Shown here piece after piece: positions 7,403 through 8,849 of a stretch of 8,849 bases of DNA; position 1 is the stretch's first letter, and each line of letters opens with the position of its first letter. Position numbers and translations under genes: made by a program. This stretch comes from Methanosarcinales archaeon. GTDB lineage: Archaea; Halobacteriota; Methanosarcinia; Methanosarcinales; Methanosarcinaceae. Location: positions 1-8,849 of the forward strand of contig JAAXQB010000156.1 in NCBI GenBank assembly GCA_012329085.1. The letters run 5' to 3'. Below the pieces are notes generated by a model. It searched no databases and had not been told where the DNA came from. It was given only the letters and a program-made list of their open reading frames with translations.

Positions 7403-8461
7403 ATGAATTTTAGAGATAACGACATAATTTTTTTATTGGGTGCTGGTGCCAGTGCAGATGCAGGTATTCCTGTTTCAAGTCAAATGGTTTCAGATATAGA
7501 AACCTCAATTAACAATAGTGAATGGAAGAAGTACAAAGACCTATATTATTTAATTAAAAGCGGTATTCAATATTCAGCAGGTTTATCAGGCAAAACCATC
7601 AATTTCAATATTGAAATATTATTGTTTGTATTAGAGGAATTAATACAAAAAGAGAACCACTTACTTTATCCTTTTATCGGCTCTTGGAATGTTAAATTTA
7701 ATGAGGTAATTAAAGATAATTTTGATTTAATAGAAGATTTCCAAACTGAAATTAAACAAAAGTTGCAAAGGTGGGTAACTCCAAGAGATTACAGGAAAGC
7801 AGATTATTTTAAAAATTATAAGCGTTTGAAAGATGAGCTAACTTTTCCACTTAGAATTTTCACATTAAATTATGACCGTTGCATAGAAGAAAATAGTAGT
7901 AGAAGAGGATTTGAGTTTTCAATAGAAAGAGGGTTTGAGGAAGAAGAGACAAACCGCTTATGGAATTACAAACGATTTGATGAGGTAACACCTGATACTG
8001 AACCTGATATTTATTTATACAAGCTACACGGTTCTATTGATTGGGAAAGAGACGAGGAAACCAAGGTTGTTAGTTGCATTGATGGAACACCGTCAAAACC
8101 GGATTTGATTTTCGGAACACAAAACAAACTTCAATTTGCAGACCCTTATTTATATCTTTTTTCAGCTTTTAGATTTCATACTTTGAAAGCCAAATTAATT
8201 ATTTGTGTTGGATATAGTTTTTCAGATGAACACATTAACGGACTAATTACCCAAGCATTGAAGCAAGATGAAAGTTCTAAAATATTAGTAATTAAATATA
8301 GCAATCGTGAAAAAGATGATATTAAGGAAGTGTTAAAAGTTGATGAAAATCAGATTGAAGTTTGGCAATCATCAGCAAAAGAATTCTTTGAAAATGAATT
8401 AACAACTGAAAAATTAACAAACCTTTTTCCGAAAGAAAATGAAGATGATGATGTTCTATAA
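7403..8461 (+). CDS. Stand-alone SIR2-family NADase effector partnered with the pAgo
   Basis: The 352-residue protein is a SIR2-like (SIR2_2 type) domain of the kind used in antiphage systems to hydrolyse NAD+ rather than to deacetylate proteins. Visible motifs are GAGAS (13-17) followed by D19 and GIP (21-23) for NAD binding, TLNYD with the likely catalytic N156, KLHGS with the likely catalytic H209, and GYSFSDEHIN (270-279). It carries no APAZ region, transmembrane segment or extra C-terminal sensor. The protein ends in a short acidic tail. In SPARSA systems SIR2 is fused to APAZ, whereas here the APAZ-equivalent part sits in the Argonaute. The ATG lies 12 bases after the pAgo stop, behind an A/G-rich leader, and the GAGAS position supports this start. 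It is inferred to be held inactive until the Argonaute binds a target. The NADase activity itself is inferred from the family. Confidence 0.9.
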   Translation: MNFRDNDIIFLLGAGASADAGIPVSSQMVSDIETSINNSEWKKYKDLYYLIKSGIQYSAGLSGKTINFNIEILLFVLEELIQKENHLLYPFIGSWNVKFNEVIKDNFDLIEDFQTEIKQKLQRWVTPRDYRKADYFKNYKRLKDELTFPLRIFTLNYDRCIEENSSRRGFEFSIERGFEEEETNRLWNYKRFDEVTPDTEPDIYLYKLHGSIDWERDEETKVVSCIDGTPSKPDLIFGTQNKLQFADPYLYLFSAFRFHTLKAKLIICVGYSFSDEHINGLITQALKQDESSKILVIKYSNREKDDIKEVLKVDENQIEVWQSSAKEFFENELTTEKLTNLFPKENEDDDVL

Positions 8462-8474
8462 TAGCCAACACACA

Positions 8475-8541
8475 CTTGTAAGCACATTTGCAGGTCGCAC
8501 AATGCCACCACACGACCAAAACCTGCAAAAGAGCTTCCAAG
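8475..8541. repeat. Long hairpin repeat, right copy
   Basis: Arms 8475-8495 and 8521-8541 pair over 21 positions with three mismatches (8486/8530 and 8484/8532, both A-A, and T8479/C8537). The 25-base loop starts CGCAC and ends CCAAA. It matches the left hairpin at 237-298 in orientation, in core sequence and in its two A-A mismatches, but differs at paired stem positions in a compensating way (AGGT/ACCT here against AAAGT/ACTTT there, and AAGC/GCTT against TGGC/GCCA). It begins 14 bases after the SIR2 stop codon, so it may also act at the end of the transcript. Confidence 0.7.
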
Positions 8542-8560
8542 TCCCTACGCACGGAGAAAG

Positions 8561-8580
8561 AGAGAAATTTAAAAAAATGC
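8561..8580. repeat. 20-base box, right copy of a distant inverted repeat
   Basis: These 20 bases are the exact reverse complement of 206-225. An exact match of this length across more than 8 kb is suggestive, though its A/T-rich core lowers its weight. It lies 19 bases outside the right hairpin, as the left copy lies 11 bases outside the left hairpin. Confidence 0.75.
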
Positions 8581-8656
8581 CCCACGCACAAGTGGAAAAA
8601 ATGAGAGAATTTGAATAGAAAACGAACGGTGAAAGAAAGTACGACCACACAACAAA

Positions 8657-8764
8657 GGCTATACGTAATTTGGGTATTCTGCTGATATTAAAGTTTGTAG
8701 CACTAAATAAAATTTGTGGTAAATTGAAAATTAATCGTTTCAAAATCCCAAACTACGCATAGCC
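8657..8764. repeat. Imperfect 18-bp inverted repeat, 72-base interior
   Basis: GGCTATACGTAATTTGGG (8657-8674) pairs with 8747-8764 at 16 of 18 positions; both mismatches are A-C. Outside the stem, ACAAC (just before the AAA at 8654-8656) can pair with GTTGT at 8771-8775 across an internal loop (AAA against CCGACC), extending the structure. The interior is A/T-rich and non-coding. It could be a small non-autonomous repeat, a structured RNA or a folded recombination site. The sequence alone does not decide. Confidence 0.65.
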
Positions 8765-8849
8765 CCGACCGTTGTAAGTAATGCAGAAAAACCCAGAAAC
8801 CGAGTGAAAAAGACAATATTTGAAATTACCAAAATGGACTGTCCTTCAG

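Larger units (their letters stand above)
8462..8849. other. Gene-free right flank with repeats
   Basis: No credible gene is visible in the last 388 bases. The stretch holds the second hairpin copy (8475-8541), the second copy of the 20-base box (8561-8580), and a long imperfect inverted repeat whose arms are 8657-8674 and 8747-8764. From about 8785 to the end I see nothing recognisable. No classical terminator with a GC-rich stem and T-tract follows the SIR2 gene. The hairpin 14 bases past its stop codon may serve as the 3' end of the transcript. Confidence 0.6.

Noticed and set aside
8475..8541. Hairpin as a rho-independent terminator of the operon
   Set aside because: The stem is long but has a 25-base loop, and no T-tract follows the 3' arm. 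A near-identical structure also lies upstream of the operon, so termination is unlikely to be its main role.
206..8580. CRISPR array or spacer-like repeats
   Set aside because: Only two copies of each repeat exist, more than 8 kb apart and partly inverted, with no regular spacing.
8322..8743. Open frames of about 100 codons on the - strand overlapping the SIR2 end and the right flank
   Set aside because: They overlap a well-supported gene on the opposite strand or run through hairpin sequence, and show no motif of a known family such as an antitoxin.

Overview
The window is AT-rich (by eye about one third G+C), uses A/T-ending codons and has mostly A-rich, weak Shine-Dalgarno leaders. This fits a member of the Bacteroidota, but no phylogenetic marker is present and the host assignment is an inference.

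Layout. Bases 1-351 hold no convincing gene. They contain a perfect short inverted repeat at the very start, a possible remnant of a neighbouring element, and a long hairpin repeat just before the first gene. Bases 352-8461 are one compact same-strand block of five genes: hsdR, hsdM, hsdS, an Argonaute/PIWI gene (pAgo) and a SIR2-family gene. The four junctions are a stop codon directly abutting ATG, an ATGA overlap, a second ATGA overlap and a 12-base gap, so the block reads as a single operon. Bases 8462-8849 again hold no gene. They contain a second copy of the hairpin repeat, a 20-base sequence that is the exact inverse of one in the left flank, and another long imperfect inverted repeat.

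How the genes may work together. HsdR, HsdM and HsdS form a complete type I restriction-modification system with all visible catalytic motifs intact. The pAgo is one chain of about 620 residues. It has a recognisable MID pocket for a guide 5' phosphate, but the PIWI active-site positions are replaced and there is no room for a PAZ domain, so it should bind guide and target without cutting. The next gene is a stand-alone SIR2 domain with NAD-binding and catalytic residues in place, the kind of effector that inactive Argonautes use to deplete NAD+ when they detect invading nucleic acid. The most interesting feature is the physical fusion of the two defences: the pAgo start codon lies inside the last codons of hsdS. 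The inferred picture is a layered cassette, with restriction as the first line and guide-triggered NAD+ loss as the backup.

Both flanks carry related structured repeats, including a hairpin with compensatory base changes between copies. This suggests the five-gene unit sits in a modular, possibly mobile, cassette-like setting.
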